In this document: one piece after another, positions 23,829 through 35,700 of the stretch
How the letters are laid out: each line of letters opens with the position of its first letter
Numbering within the stretch: the stretch's first letter is position 1
Program-made: the position numbers and the translations under genes
Origin: Pegea sp. RAD2-039
Lineage: Eukaryota > Chordata > Thaliacea > Salpida > Salpidae
Reading direction: 5' to 3'
NCBI GenBank assembly: GCA_034620365.1
Contig: JAQGEQ010000213.1
Location: 744,001 to 808,000 of the forward strand
Length of the DNA stretch: 64,000 bases
The notes under the pieces: model-generated
The model's database searches: none
Told to the model about the DNA's origin: nothing
Seen by the model: only the letters and a program-made list of their open reading frames with translations

Positions 23829-26444
23829 AGTCTTGTAGTGATAATCTTGATGTTTATTTTTGTAGTCCCTTTCACAACACTTCCTTCAGTTTTTTGTTTA
23901 TCGAATAAAGAAATATTTGAAAATGTGAAGTTTTTTGACGCTTTCAAATGTGATGCAGCTTTTTCACCTTTTTCACATTTGAGGACTTTTCTAAAATAGA
24001 TTTAAACTCCTCGATAATAGATTAATTTTCAATAAAAAGTTTTCACCTTTCTAAAAAGCTACATCCTTGATAGATAGTCGATGAATCCATAAGCGAGTTA
24101 TATGGTTTTATAAAAATGGTCTCATTGAAAAACTAATGATTTTTAGTTCCAGTTTTCGATACAAGCAAGTTTATAAAATCTAACGATAATTACTACTTTT
24201 TATAAAATGTTTAAATCCAAGCTTGAACGATTGAAGCTGATACAATGAGTTGAATGCTTCCGGAATTTTGTTGATAGGATGTTTTTTTGATTAATTATTT
24301 AATGATGGATTTAAAATAATTTGGAGTATTTTTATTATTTGAAAATTGTTGAATTTAGAACTTTCCTTTATTCAGTTTATCTTTTTCGATATAACAAAGT
24401 CATAAACTGTTTACACTACTTTCATGAAACATGTATTTATTATTATTATAAACGCAATGGAGGGTGCCTGAAGAGAGCACCTGTCGCTAATACACATTCT
24501 CACAAATAATACCTATTATATATGTTAGACCTATTATTACTTGGAAATATAGAAACTAAAAGATGTAGCACATGGCATTTCAGTAGTCCTCAAAACATAT
24601 AACAGTGAACATTTACATAGAATGTTAATAATATAAAAAAGGGGAAATGAATCACAGTTTATAAATGGCAATGTTAGCAAGATTATAACGGTTCAACTTC
24701 TACTTGAACAGCACAAGTGATTCTGACATGACAATGTCTGATGGCAGCTGGTTCTAAGTACTAAGTGTGCGGAATGAGAATAAAATCGCTCTGATTAAAA
24801 TATTCGCTCATTTTAATTTGAAAACATCTTAAGTAACCTTGATTTAATAAATTTTTAAACCTTTTTTTAACTAAATTGTTAAGCTGTGGTAGATACTGGC
24901 AATCATTCTTCTTTATTTGAACAAACTTTTCTATTACAAACATAAATTCATGAAATGATATATTTATATTGATTTTTTAATGTATCATATCACAGATATT
25001 TTCTTTCCTTACATGAGTTTATCTATGATCAATCTTTGAACCTTCAATGATTCCTACAATTAACTATATAGTTATGATAAAATCATAAATGTACATAAAA
25101 TTTTGCAAAAAGTGATAACATCATACAGACAAATTAAATTTTATTAAATATCATTTTGCTTGCAACTTCGAAGTCTTTGCTGTCATCTTGATAAATACAC
25201 TTCATTTTTTGTAGGTTCTTTGTAGTAAACTTTTAATTTTTTTATTATTCTAACCAATCTTAAAGTATTGGATAATCTTAGTAATTCAAGATGTATAAAT
25301 GATCTCATATGGATTTTCTTAAACCTATTCACCAACAACAACCTAACAAAGTTTTGTAATAAACAAAAATGTTTAATTTGTAAATTAATCGTTCATTCTA
25401 TATTTACAATGTTTGATATTATTTAAAGACTAGATTAATACTTGTATGTATAGTAATCTGCTCAAATTTGAATAGAAATCTACGTATGAGCAAGTAATTT
25501 GAACTTTAAATGTAAAAATATAAGAAATGTTCGTTTAACAAATACTTCCGTTTGTCTGACAATTTGTTTGTTTTTGCAATTGATCCACAACTATCAAATA
25601 GCTTAATAACGACAAAACCTAAAAATAAAGCTATTCTCACAAATCAAACCAACAAGTATTAAATTATATACCTGGAAAAAGGTGATTGCTTAGAGATGTA
25701 ATCCAAGGTCCCAAAACTACTTTGACAGACAAGATTTGTATTACAGATTTCTATCAAGTTTGGAAATCAGATTAAAATAGAATTATAAATGTTATTTAAG
25801 AATGATTTTGCTACTAAGGTTAGTATGCATGAGAAAAAAGTAGTAATAAATCAGACAAAACCACAACTAATGTTTCTATGATCAGAGAAACTATGTAGAA
25901 ATAAAAAAGTTCTAAATGTTTGTTAAAAAAATTAGATTATTCATTTTTAAAATATAATGTGATATTTATTAGACTTGTTGAAAATAAAGTTTTATATTTA
26001 TTACGAGTTGTTTCGATTAACTTTACAATTTTGATAGTTTAAGTGAATGAGGCTTTGCAAGTTTTGTATATATTGTAGTGTTAATTATATTATTGGAATA
26101 TAGCATGAAACTCAATATTATTTCATCCATTTTAATGCAGAAATATTTTATGATTATTTTATTAATTTTGAGCCAAAGAATGGTGTTTTCCAAAAGTTGA
26201 TTTCTAAATTTAAAATAGTTTGTATCTGATTATTTTCTAATCTATAGAGTAGTTGTGACAAATATAAAAGAACAATTTTAACTGAAGTTCTGAAAAATGT
26301 CAACTGATTTTAGTGAAGAATTTTTCTTTAGAATTTTTTCAAACTATTGAATGCTTTTAGTAACTATAAAAGATTCAGAAAGTTATTTTTTCAAATCTTT
26401 TATTTTTCAAGATTTATTATAACCGTTGGTTTATAAATTTAAAA
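23829..26444. other. Gene-free interval
   Basis: Apart from the 3' untranslated region of the MadBub gene there is A/T-rich DNA without supported exons. A short imperfect inverted repeat (GGTGC ... GCACC) lies near 24459-24480. The last few hundred bases should carry the promoter of the receptor gene. Confidence 0.55.
23906..23911 (+). terminator. Poly(A) signal of the MadBub gene
   Basis: AATAAA lies 77 bp after the TGA stop codon, in a T-rich context. It is placed by consensus. Confidence 0.6.
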
Positions 26445-27398
26445 ATGAATATTTCGTCGGCAAGAATTGGAAACAACACAAGCCAATTTAAGATTAACAT
26501 TTTTCCATTACAAATCACTACAGTTCTGTTAATGTTTGGTTGCATTTGGTTATTCATTTCTTTCCTTAAATACGGAGAAAAACAGAAAGTTTGGAAGCAA
26601 AAGATTAAGAATTCAAAATTGCTGACTTTTGCAGTTATTATTCCTGTTTTTACTTTGATTCGACTAATCTTCACTCAATCACTTATAACATTTGGACATT
26701 TTGGTTCAAAACAAGACTATTCTAACTTGGTTTGTATGATTCTCACTTCAACAAACACTTGCTTGTACGCAGCAGTTTTGATGCTAGTATATAGTTTCCT
26801 TTGGCTCCGACAAAGGACTTTGTATTCAGACCCAACTCTTAAACATTTAAATACAAAAATAATAAACTACATCAGTATTTTCTCTCTACCTTTAGTTTTT
26901 ATTGGCTTACTTTCAATTTGTACATTCTTTTTGTTATCAACCCATAAACAAACTGATAATGGTTGTGTATTTGTTGTTCTTGGCCAAATAGGAACCACTG
27001 CTTTATATTTGTTGAACGGATTTACTTGCTTGTCACAAATTATCCTTTTTCTACTCTTTTTTTACCCTCTTCGCCGTTACATCTTTCTAAGATCAAACCG
27101 AACTAATCAATCAAGTAGTATCAGTCGTCGCCTGAGCTCGCTAATTCGTCAATCATCTTTTTGTCTCATCTGCTGCATCATCTCTGACGTGATTTCAATG
27201 TTCTCTGCGCGTGAAGTAGGGTTATTGTATGGTTACGTAACAGCTCTGTCGACAACAATTTATAATGTGAATCTTTTTGTAAACATTTTGTCGATTATGT
27301 TTTGCTTTGAAGCTTATAAGGATATTTCATTACAAGCATTTATTTATTTTTTAAAAAATAATAACTCACAGATGGAACATGCCACTAGTTTTCTTTAA
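26445..27398 (+). CDS. Orphan seven-transmembrane receptor-like protein, single exon
   Basis: This 317-residue intronless protein has seven hydrophobic segments, at about residues 21-40, 57-78, 94-117, 141-165, 174-207, 236-256 and 264-290, and a short cytosolic tail. The extracellular N-terminus has two potential N-glycosylation sites (N-I-S at 2, N-N-T-S near 10). Cysteines before TM3 (near 96) and before TM5 (near 173) could form the usual GPCR disulfide. The end of TM3 reads L-W-L-R-Q-R instead of the class A D-R-Y, and TM7 lacks N-P-x-x-Y. The third intracellular loop is short, Ser/Arg-rich (SSSISRRLSSLIRQSS) and a likely phosphorylation site. No specific family or ligand is recognised; a lineage-specific GPCR is most likely. 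AATAAA lies 90 bp after the stop (27488). Confidence 0.75.
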   Translation: MNISSARIGNNTSQFKINIFPLQITTVLLMFGCIWLFISFLKYGEKQKVWKQKIKNSKLLTFAVIIPVFTLIRLIFTQSLITFGHFGSKQDYSNLVCMILTSTNTCLYAAVLMLVYSFLWLRQRTLYSDPTLKHLNTKIINYISIFSLPLVFIGLLSICTFFLLSTHKQTDNGCVFVVLGQIGTTALYLLNGFTCLSQIILFLLFFYPLRRYIFLRSNRTNQSSSISRRLSSLIRQSSFCLICCIISDVISMFSAREVGLLYGYVTALSTTIYNVNLFVNILSIMFCFEAYKDISLQAFIYFLKNNNSQMEHATSFL

Positions 27399-28690
27399 TT
27401 GAGCCATATGAATCCTAAATGTACGTGATAATGTTTAAATATTTTGATGATAACAACTTGTCAACTAAAAAGTTCTATTATTAAAATAATAAAACCATTT
27501 TAGAGGTAGATATTTACAACTTACATTAGATACTTTTCTGCTTTTCTTAAAACTGAATCATTTTATTGGAGGCAAATTTATCTTGCTACTTTTATGCTTG
27601 CTAACTTTCATAATTATGCAATATAAAATGTTAACATTCTACCCAACTTTATTTTATTACTACATATGTGATGTTTACATTTATGAAAAACAAGTTTGTA
27701 TAAAATGATTTAATCGGTTTTTGATAAGGTTGATGTACAAATTTTTATATTTTTGATTTGTCTTTTAAAAACCTATCATCACTTTAGCTTATAATTGGCT
27801 GCTCAAGTAAACCACGTACTCTATAAAATTGTTTTAATGTTAGATATAGAAAATATGCTTCTTGAGTAATTTCAAGTTTGAGCCTTATATAAATATAAAT
27901 TGAGCAGAACTGCTAATAACTTGAAAATTTAACTTGTTTGTCTGTCACTGATGTTTGTCACCTTAATTGTGAGTGACTGAAGTTACAAAAATCTTTAATG
28001 CAGTGCGGTCTTGTTGGGCGCCTATGATGACGAGCATACTTTGCTGTCATTTAAAATTTTGCAAGTATGCCAAATTGATCTGAGATGTTAGTTTTGTTCA
28101 ACAACTAATATTTTTCGTTTAAACAAAACTGAAATTCTTAATAAAGCTGAAAAAAAAGCTTTTTCTAATAATAATAACTTTTTACAAAATATATGAAATA
28201 TTAGAAAAAAATTGCAGAAAAAAAACAATACAGGTTATCTTTAGTAATGTGAGTTTCTAAGGACATACTTATGCAATAACTGGATATAAATAAAATGTTT
28301 TTAGAAAGTTTTCATTTTTTCTTTGGTAGTGATAAGGCAAAACAAGTTTATGTTAAGCTGGAACTTTATTATTTATATAACAAAGAAACCATGCTTACAT
28401 TATTTTGCGTTTAGATGAAAAAAGAATAATTTATTGACAAAGAATAGCATGTTCAAAGTAAATCATTGTGAGTATAAGTTGCTAAACAATAGATTTTTCC
28501 TAAATATTCTAAGGATAAATAAAAGTTAGTATCTTAAACTAAACTTCCTAAGCGCGATAAAAATTTTGTTGTTTGAGTAATGTATAAGAAAAGAAAATAA
28601 TTCAAACTCAAAAGTTTACTTTGTATCAAAAATTAATTAACTTTTTAAAGAAAAATTAATTTTAAGGTTATTTAGTTGAGCTTATAATAA
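27399..28690. other. Gene-free interval
   Basis: No exon is supported. Immediately before the next ORF there is TTATTTAG followed by TTGAGC and 16 bp later the ATG, a possible 3' splice site for a 5' untranslated exon or a spliced leader. Confidence 0.5.
27488..27493 (+). terminator. Poly(A) signal of the orphan receptor gene
   Basis: AATAAA lies 90 bp downstream of the receptor stop codon. It is placed by consensus. Confidence 0.5.
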
Positions 28691-29167
28691 ATGTCAAACA
28701 AAGATCTAAGTGTTCATTCTGAACAAGATGATAAAAGCTTACCTGAAAACATTGAGCTACAAGATATGAAACGAGGAGTTTCATCTTTAGTACTAAGCCG
28801 TGAATTGAAAAATGCTGTCAAAGAAAAACAAACGGAAAAAAACGTGTGGGAAAAAGAAAGAAAAATAAACTTTCATAACCCAGAACAAGTTTTGATATCT
28901 ACGGTAGTTAAAATAAGATTAAAAGCGATTAAGAAAGAGATAGAATTATTATTAAAGACTCATTGCATAAAGTCCTTGCACCATGGATCACACGGATTTC
29001 TTTGTACTAGTGATTTGAAAGGAGTAAGAATATATTGGTATATTGATTTTTCATCAGTAAATGATGCAACAAAAATCATTTTCTCCACCCAGGGAACAAC
29101 ATATGAACTATTTTATGAAATATTATTACCTTTATTCGAATTTTTTGACAAGAATCTATATGTTTAA
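28691..29167 (+). CDS. Orphan 158-residue protein
   Basis: This single open frame is not recognised. The first 60 residues are polar and rich in Lys/Glu, probably disordered, ending in a helical basic stretch (KEKQTEKNVWEKERK). The last 90 residues look folded: a helix RLKAIKKEIELLLKTH, then alternating hydrophobic and polar segments with several aromatic residues (GVRIYWYIDF, YELFYEILLPLFEFF). No signal peptide or membrane helix is seen. An AATAAA lies 20 bp after the stop (29187), which supports a real transcript. The length above the local ORF background and the non-biased composition also support it, but nothing here shows conservation. The ATG follows TTTAGTTGAGC, resembling the TTTAGTTGAAT before TYW3. 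Confidence 0.5.
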   Translation: MSNKDLSVHSEQDDKSLPENIELQDMKRGVSSLVLSRELKNAVKEKQTEKNVWEKERKINFHNPEQVLISTVVKIRLKAIKKEIELLLKTHCIKSLHHGSHGFLCTSDLKGVRIYWYIDFSSVNDATKIIFSTQGTTYELFYEILLPLFEFFDKNLYV

Positions 29168-31078
29168 ATGTGTCAATAACTATGTAAATAAATTAATTTT
29201 TTTGCGTAAAATGCTGAGAAAATTTAAATAAAAAGTATTGAAAAATAAGTTACTAAAATTGAAAATTGCCTATTACTTTTCATCGATCCCGGATTTCTAA
29301 TACTCCTGGCTTACATCTTACATAAAATGCGATAGTCTTATAAAAAGTTAGTTTGACCAATTTACATAGCTAACAAAACTTGTCATTAAGCCAGATTCTG
29401 GACTTAGTTATTTTTATGTTAATTTATTTTGGTCCTAAAATATATATTTTTATATTGCATAGCAAAAAGCTAAAACAATGGCAGTTCTTATGTCTATGAA
29501 TATAAAGACCTTCTTTCCAACTAATGCAACATTTTAGCAGGAATCTTATACGGAACCCATAGCTGATACAAAATTGTTCAGCTTTGACAGATTAAACAAA
29601 AAATCTAAATCCATGATAAATTAAATCATGAGCTCAGTTTTCAAGCTCTTAGCTATAACTATAAATACTATATAGTATAACAATTAATTTTGAAAACAAA
29701 TACTTTTTTCAATGTTTTTGAGTTAATTGAACATTTCTAAAGAGCTAGTAGAATAAAATCTTATTGACGTGAAAGTTATTTGTTATTAAAATAAAAATAT
29801 AAAACGGTCAAAATGTATGTTGCACAATCTATAGAAGCTTGCAAATTTAAAAGTGGCTGGTTTATACCCAGTAGTTGATATTAGTTATTATTACAGGAAG
29901 AATATAAATTCTATTGTTCATATAGTTGCATTTAATAATGATATTTGTATAAAATTTTATGAATTCTTTATTTTTCTTTTAAATGATTGAACAAATTAAG
30001 TTTTATTTAATTGATGAATTATAACTTTTTAAGTTCCTAAACTATTATTTTGCCTTAAAAGTTTTTATATGTATTAAAAATAAAGTTCTTTTTAATTATT
30101 ACAATTGTTTATAAATTAGTTGTCTGATTAATTAATTTATTAACTAGTGAAACTATTTAGAAATGTAAAATTGTAAATATGAATATGGTATTTAAAAATT
30201 TGTTGACTAACTTAAAAATTATTTTTCTAAATAGAAGATATAACTTTCTAAATGTATATTTAGCTTTTTTTTTAGCTTTGTTTCTCTAATCTACAATAAA
30301 CTCTGATAAAAATTTATCTAGAAAGAAATTGAGAAAAAATTGAGAAAAATTATTATAAATAAAGGTTTATACATAATTCTATGTAAAAATTATAAAATCT
30401 ATGATAAAGTAAAATTGCTGATTGTTTATTTATTTTCTTCTATTCTAATTTGCTGTTTTATGATACATTTCTTAGATTTGAGTAGCTTTTATCAAATTAA
30501 ACTAGATTTTAAATATATTTTTGAAATTAAAGTTAGTCTTTGGATTTTTTTCTGTACTTTACCAAATTGTATTTTTCTTATTTTTTTTTTTACTAAAAAC
30601 ACTTACTTTTTACTTAAATGTTTAATTTTATGAAAGTTTAGTAATAAACTTTTTAATTTTCCTTTGTCAAAATTAACTGTTAATAATCAATTTTTTTTAT
30701 CAGGATTTTTATAACTTATTCAATTTTGATTATTGGCTGAATAAGTTAATGCCAGCAATTTATCAAAATTTCCTAAAACACTTGTCACTACCTTTGTTTT
30801 TATAGATTTTTTTATTGATTTATTATTTATTGATTTATAATAATAATAACTATTCTATCTTATAATCTTTTAAGACATATTCTAAAATTGAAGCTTTTCT
30901 ATTATTATTTTTTTAATATTATTTAATTTTACTTTAATATTTTCTGTATTTAATTTGAAATTTACTTTATGTTGATGTTTTATAGAGATAAGTTTCTTAC
31001 CAAGTAGTACATCACAATTTTTATTTGGTCTAATATTCTTTGCGTTTAATTTTCTAAATATTTAGTTGAATATAATTT
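29168..31078. other. Gene-free interval
   Basis: The DNA is very A/T-rich and shows no convincing exon. The 97-codon open frame at 30340-30633 is dominated by Phe, Leu, Ile and Lys codons as expected of A/T-rich noise. The last bases, ATATTTAG followed by TTGAATATAATTT and the ATG, resemble a 3' splice site. Confidence 0.5.
29187..29192 (+). terminator. Poly(A) signal after the orphan 158-residue ORF
   Basis: AATAAA lies 20 bp after the stop codon. In A/T-rich DNA this can arise by chance. Confidence 0.4.
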
Positions 31079-31876
31079 ATGATGGATGCTAAAGCTTTGA
31101 AAGAGTTTATTTTATGGAAGAACAATACCAAAAAGAAGATGGATTTCAGTAAAAAGGGTTCTATTGATAAACCTATTCAAAATTTAATTGAATTTATTAA
31201 TAAACAAGATTGCTTTTATACAACTAGCTCTTGTTCTGGTAGAATAATTATAGTTTCATCTCCCAGTAATCACCAGCCCCAGAAAAAGAATTTAAAGTGG
31301 CTGCTGAACTCTCATGATCTTGTTGATCCTGCTGACATTGTTAAACTGCTTCAGAATGCAGACACTGCTTTTAAATTGAAATATGAACCCTTTATCTTAC
31401 ATGTTAAATGTAAAAATATGGACAACTCTCGCTTAATGCAAACTTCTGCCTTTTCATCAGGCTTTAAAAACTCCGGTCTAACCTTTGGTCATAAAGGAAG
31501 GCAAATGATGTTTTCTGTCAGAGCAACTTCTTCATTGGAGGTTCCTTTAACTGATCAAGATGGAGGCCGACTTACTTCAGATGAGTATATTCAGCATGTT
31601 GTTTCGTTGGCAAATGAAAAAATGAAAGATAATTTTACTAAAATATTGAGGTTTGAAAATACTTTAAAGACACTTTTGAGAAAAAGTAAAGAAATAAAAG
31701 TTAAAAGTAAAACAGAGAATTATTTTGATGATATTGTTGTCTTATCAAATGATGAAAGTCAGACTGAAAAAGTGAAAAAAATATCACAAAAAAACAAACA
31801 AAAATCAAGTTTGGCTGGAGATTATGATGACTGTTTAGATTTTTGTCAAACTATGTTTTCTACTGATGAAATTTAG
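31079..31876 (+). CDS. TYW3: tRNA wybutosine-synthesizing protein 3 homolog
   Basis: TYW3 is the S-adenosylmethionine-dependent methyltransferase that methylates the 4-demethylwyosine intermediate during wybutosine formation at position 37 of tRNA-Phe. It acts in the cytosol. This intronless gene gives 265 residues (human about 259). The family signatures are clear: DFSKKGSID near 22, then FYTTSSCSGRI (45-55), which is the hallmark of the fold. They are followed by KNLKWLLNSHDLV, KYEPFILHVKC, SSGFKNSGLTFG and MMFSVRATSSLEVPL, and the helical EEYI-like segment DEYIQHVVSLANEKM. The C-terminus is a variable Lys/Ser/Asp-rich tail, as in animals. The first of two consecutive ATGs is used. The next gene, SAP30, starts only 213 bp after the stop on the same strand and no AATAAA or ATTAAA lies between. 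Assignment is secure. Confidence 0.95.
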   Translation: MMDAKALKEFILWKNNTKKKMDFSKKGSIDKPIQNLIEFINKQDCFYTTSSCSGRIIIVSSPSNHQPQKKNLKWLLNSHDLVDPADIVKLLQNADTAFKLKYEPFILHVKCKNMDNSRLMQTSAFSSGFKNSGLTFGHKGRQMMFSVRATSSLEVPLTDQDGGRLTSDEYIQHVVSLANEKMKDNFTKILRFENTLKTLLRKSKEIKVKSKTENYFDDIVVLSNDESQTEKVKKISQKNKQKSSLAGDYDDCLDFCQTMFSTDEI

Positions 31877-32089
31877 CTTCGTTTCTTATTATGGGTATTA
31901 CAGATTGTTGCTTATTTCTTATGAATTTTCAGATTGTGTTTATATTACTTTGTCAGCAGTTTGTTAACTAGATATTGACTGATTGTTCATGTAACTAGCT
32001 AATAACATATTTATTTAAAATTTCTGTTTTGGTATCACTTAGAATTATTTAGGAAGTCCATCTACTTTGCTGTAAAAATTAATTTTTCA

Positions 32090-32782
32090 ATGGCTATGAT
32101 ACCAAAAAAGCGCAAACGAAAGCATAGTGAACTAGATAAAGAAGTTTCTTCAAAGTATCCTGAGGTACCTTTAGATCAATTACAGATGACTGCTTTAAGG
32201 TGAGGATTATTATTTATTTCTTCTTCTGAACCAAGTTCTGACATTTATATTAATATTGATAAGTGAAGTAAGTCATTATAAATATTCTAGCAAAAGAAGT
32301 TTTTTTTACTACTATTAAGGTAATTATAAATAGTTATGTTTAACACTTTAATACCTTCATAGCACAAATTGCTTTCACTAAAGCTTGTAAAATATTTTAC
32401 TCATCAGTTTATTAATTTTAATAATTACTTTCATTATAGAATCAAAGTAAAATTGTGTGAAAAATACCAAGAAAAGTATTTGTTTAACTGGTTTTGCTTA
32501 AATACAATTTTTTAATACAATTATGTTTGCAGAAAATATAAAAAATTTTTCAAAATTCAAACTCCACAATGTACCCATAAGCCTCAATTGGCAGAGGTGG
32601 TCCTGACCCATTTTAAAGATATCCCAGTTTGCCAGAAAGAAGTTATCGCTTTCTTCATATACATGGTTAAGATGAACTTGAATTCCTTAGATCAAAAAGA
32701 AATCAATGTTAACAACACGAGCAGTTTGCAGCCTTCAACGTCTATCACTGATAGTAAACCACATATTTTTCGTAAATTATAA
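32090..32782 (+). CDS. SAP30: SAP30/SAP30L family Sin3-HDAC subunit, short form
   Basis: SAP30 proteins bridge SIN3 and histone deacetylase in the nucleus and repress transcription. Two exons, 32090-32199 and 32533-32782, join in phase 2 across a 333-bp GT-AG intron and give about 119 residues. The N-terminal PKKRKRKHSE is a nuclear localisation signal like the NKRKRKTS of SAP30L. After a short acidic stretch comes the SIN3-interacting domain: LDQLQM-x-ALRKYKKFFK, then QLAEVVLTHFKDIPV, then KE-x-IAFFIYMVK and LDQK. These match human SAP30/SAP30L almost step for step. The N-terminal zinc-dependent module of animal SAP30 (Cys/His-rich, about 60 residues) is absent: none is encoded between TYW3 and this ATG. 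Either the short protein is complete, as in fungal SAP30 which also lacks the finger, or an upstream exon is missed. The nearest AATAAA is at 33204, far downstream. Confidence 0.88.
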
Positions 32783-35700
32783 TCACGTCAAATAATTTAC
32801 ATTTTCTGTTAGATCATTGAATAACTTCAATTTACTGTAATTGTTTTGTACATTGTTTTTTCTACTTGTAATGTTTATTAAATCTAACTTAGTCATCAAT
32901 TGGATCACTAATTTTTAGGGACTTTTGTTACATACTAGATTATATTCAGACATGTTAGTGAGGTTTTTTTGATCAGATAATCGAGAATGTTTGCAAATTT
33001 GATGTATATTTTTTATATAAGATGATGAATGTTTATTACTTTTGGTAAACTTTAAACCGCTTATCAGGCTATGTATCAAATGTATTTCTAACTAAATTCA
33101 TCTTTGTGACAGAGTTGTAAATTCAAATTTGTTTTATCGATAAGTTAGCGAGATCTACGTTGAAAATATTTGTTCATCACTTTTAAGTCTTTGATTCAAT
33201 TTCAATAAAAGATTTCTCGATAATGAGAAGAATTTTTGTTTCTTTTTTTCGAGGAAATATTTATAAAAGTTGAATTGGAGACCATTTTTAGAATACTAAT
33301 TTTGTATTTGTTATATTTATAGAATAGAATATTAAGGTACAAGGCGCTAGGAATACTATTTGAGAAGATCTTACTTATCTTAAAAAGCTTTTAATTTATA
33401 AATCAAATGTTTCTATTATTCATCTATAAAACGTTGACTTTTCAATTTGACTTTAAATTTACAAAATTAACTAATTTACCTCACACTTGAGTTTATGATA
33501 CTTTGTTTTTTCATCGAGGCAGTTTTCTATCTACGTTTTTGAGAAGCACCTTTCTTCACCAACAGCAATCTTGCTCTAATATACATTTTCGGTCGAGGAT
33601 TCTTACAGATGAAACAAGTGATGGACTTAACTAGGTTTATATTAAAGTTTGGGGTTACTAGTTTCCGGGTAGAAAATTCATATCGCATTATTACTCTTTC
33701 AATCAATACACGATTTGCTTAAATAAGAAAATAATGAATAAATTATCAACAACTAAAACTTTTGACGACGATATTGATGAAAATTCATTTTAACTCAATA
33801 TGTTTAATTAACTACACCTGTTCTCACTTAAATGTTGCTTAAAACCTATCAATTTTTTGAAAACAAACTTAATCACATTTCAGACATTTAAGTATTAATT
33901 GTATTTAAAAAGTCAGTATTTTATAAATTGTACTTAAACTTGAAGCGTCTGTCTTAAAAACTATGATAAACTATTATAAAAAATATTGATGTAGATACTT
34001 TTGTAATCGTACATAAACTACACAAGTAAAATGTTTAAAATCTCGACTAAATAGGGGAGTGTAAATTGGTAAAGTGATATAGTCATAGAAAACGAATATT
34101 ACATTTAATCTCTAGTTTTTAAAGGTTTGTTTTAAACTGTGTTTCCAATTTTCTTTTTGAAAGGTTTTGATTAAGCTATAATCAATTCTGAAAGTTTAAA
34201 TCACTTAAGCTTAGAGACATTTTAAATTATACCACCCTACAAATACTTCTAGATCTACTAACTTTAAAGAATAATAAAAATAATCCCACAATAATTTATT
34301 TCAAAATCAAATAAAAGTAAAACGAACTAGATTTGTATTTTGTTAGACTTAAAAAGTATTTTATGGAAAAAGTTTAAATTAAAATCATGCTATGAAAGCA
34401 TGTTTTAACTATCTAGGACCGGCTCATCTTGTTGTTGTAGTCTCTCATCCACATGATAATGATAAAGAGCTTAAACAGAAAGACCGCCTACTCCAAATAT
34501 TAATACTTTGTTAAAACTTAGTCAAAGAATTTTGTTAAGTATAAACGTTTAACTTTATTAAAATGCAATTAAACCTTACACACCTTTCAAATTATTTTTT
34601 AGTTATATTTTTATCGGATAAAAGCAACGATATTACAGTAAATAAAAATAGCTTTTGATTAGTTTTTGATAATAACTTACCAGCCTAATACTAATCTAAC
34701 TCTTGTGTCAGTGACGAATTGTAGAATAATCTGCAAAATAAAAAGTTTCCAGCTGCGATTTAGAGATTGTTTCTACAACAAGTAAGAAATTAATATTATA
34801 TCATGACAATACATCATTGATCAATTTCAAGATGTTTATAAAATCATTATGATGTAGAAAATTAAGTATTTTTTCAAGCATTTCTTTATTATGGTACTTA
34901 AAGCAATTTAGTTGTTTTTGAGAGTTAAATTTGAAATATCAACATGAGTTCTTTTGTATAATATAATGATTAAGCTATCATAATCTAGTTATGTAAGATG
35001 CGTGACCCTAATTTTTGTTGTTTTGCTAGTTAAGTTAGATTTTGCAGGATTTTCAATTGTATTAAAGTCATTGTTTAGCTTTGATCTTTCTTTGGCCATC
35101 AATTCATTTTATACGTTTATGCATTTAATATTTTATATTACTATTATAGTCAATATGATGGCAACAATACAAAATTCTATTAAGCTGTTATATCTATTTA
35201 CAACATAGAAATCGTTTCAAAATGTTTAAGTTTAAAGATGTTCTTGGCTTCTAATTAAATAAATTCTTTTTTGTTATTTAAAATAAGAGCTAAAGTTTCT
35301 TTTTTTATAAAGTACTATCGTTTCTAGAAATATGTTTCCTGTTTATATATACCAAATTTCATAAAATATTTGTATTGTATGTCTTAAATTCGTGAATTAT
35401 AAGAACTTCTAGAAGCTTTTTTTCTGCGGTTTCCTGTCTCTGCTAGATGACATTGAAGCTTTTTGGCCTTTTGCATCCAATCAAATTGAAAGTAGCGGTT
35501 GAGCGACAGTTAGTCAGCGTAAGTCTTAACCAAAAATAAATAAGATAAATAAAACAAAGAAAATCAATGATAGCTTAGCAGGAAGATAAATAGATCTTTT
35601 AAATCATCACAGAGCTAAAAGATTTCGTGTCTTTTTTACACAAAAACAAGCCAATGAATTAAATGAAATTTATAAGCGGACATCCAAATAAATGGAAAAA

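Noticed and set aside
24459-24480. GGTGC/GCACC stem as a structured RNA or histone-type 3' end
   Set aside because: The stem is only five base pairs with no matching consensus and no adjacent histone gene.
30340-30633. 97-codon hydrophobic open frame
   Set aside because: It is dominated by Phe, Leu, Ile and Lys from A/T-rich codons, with no domain and no supporting signals.
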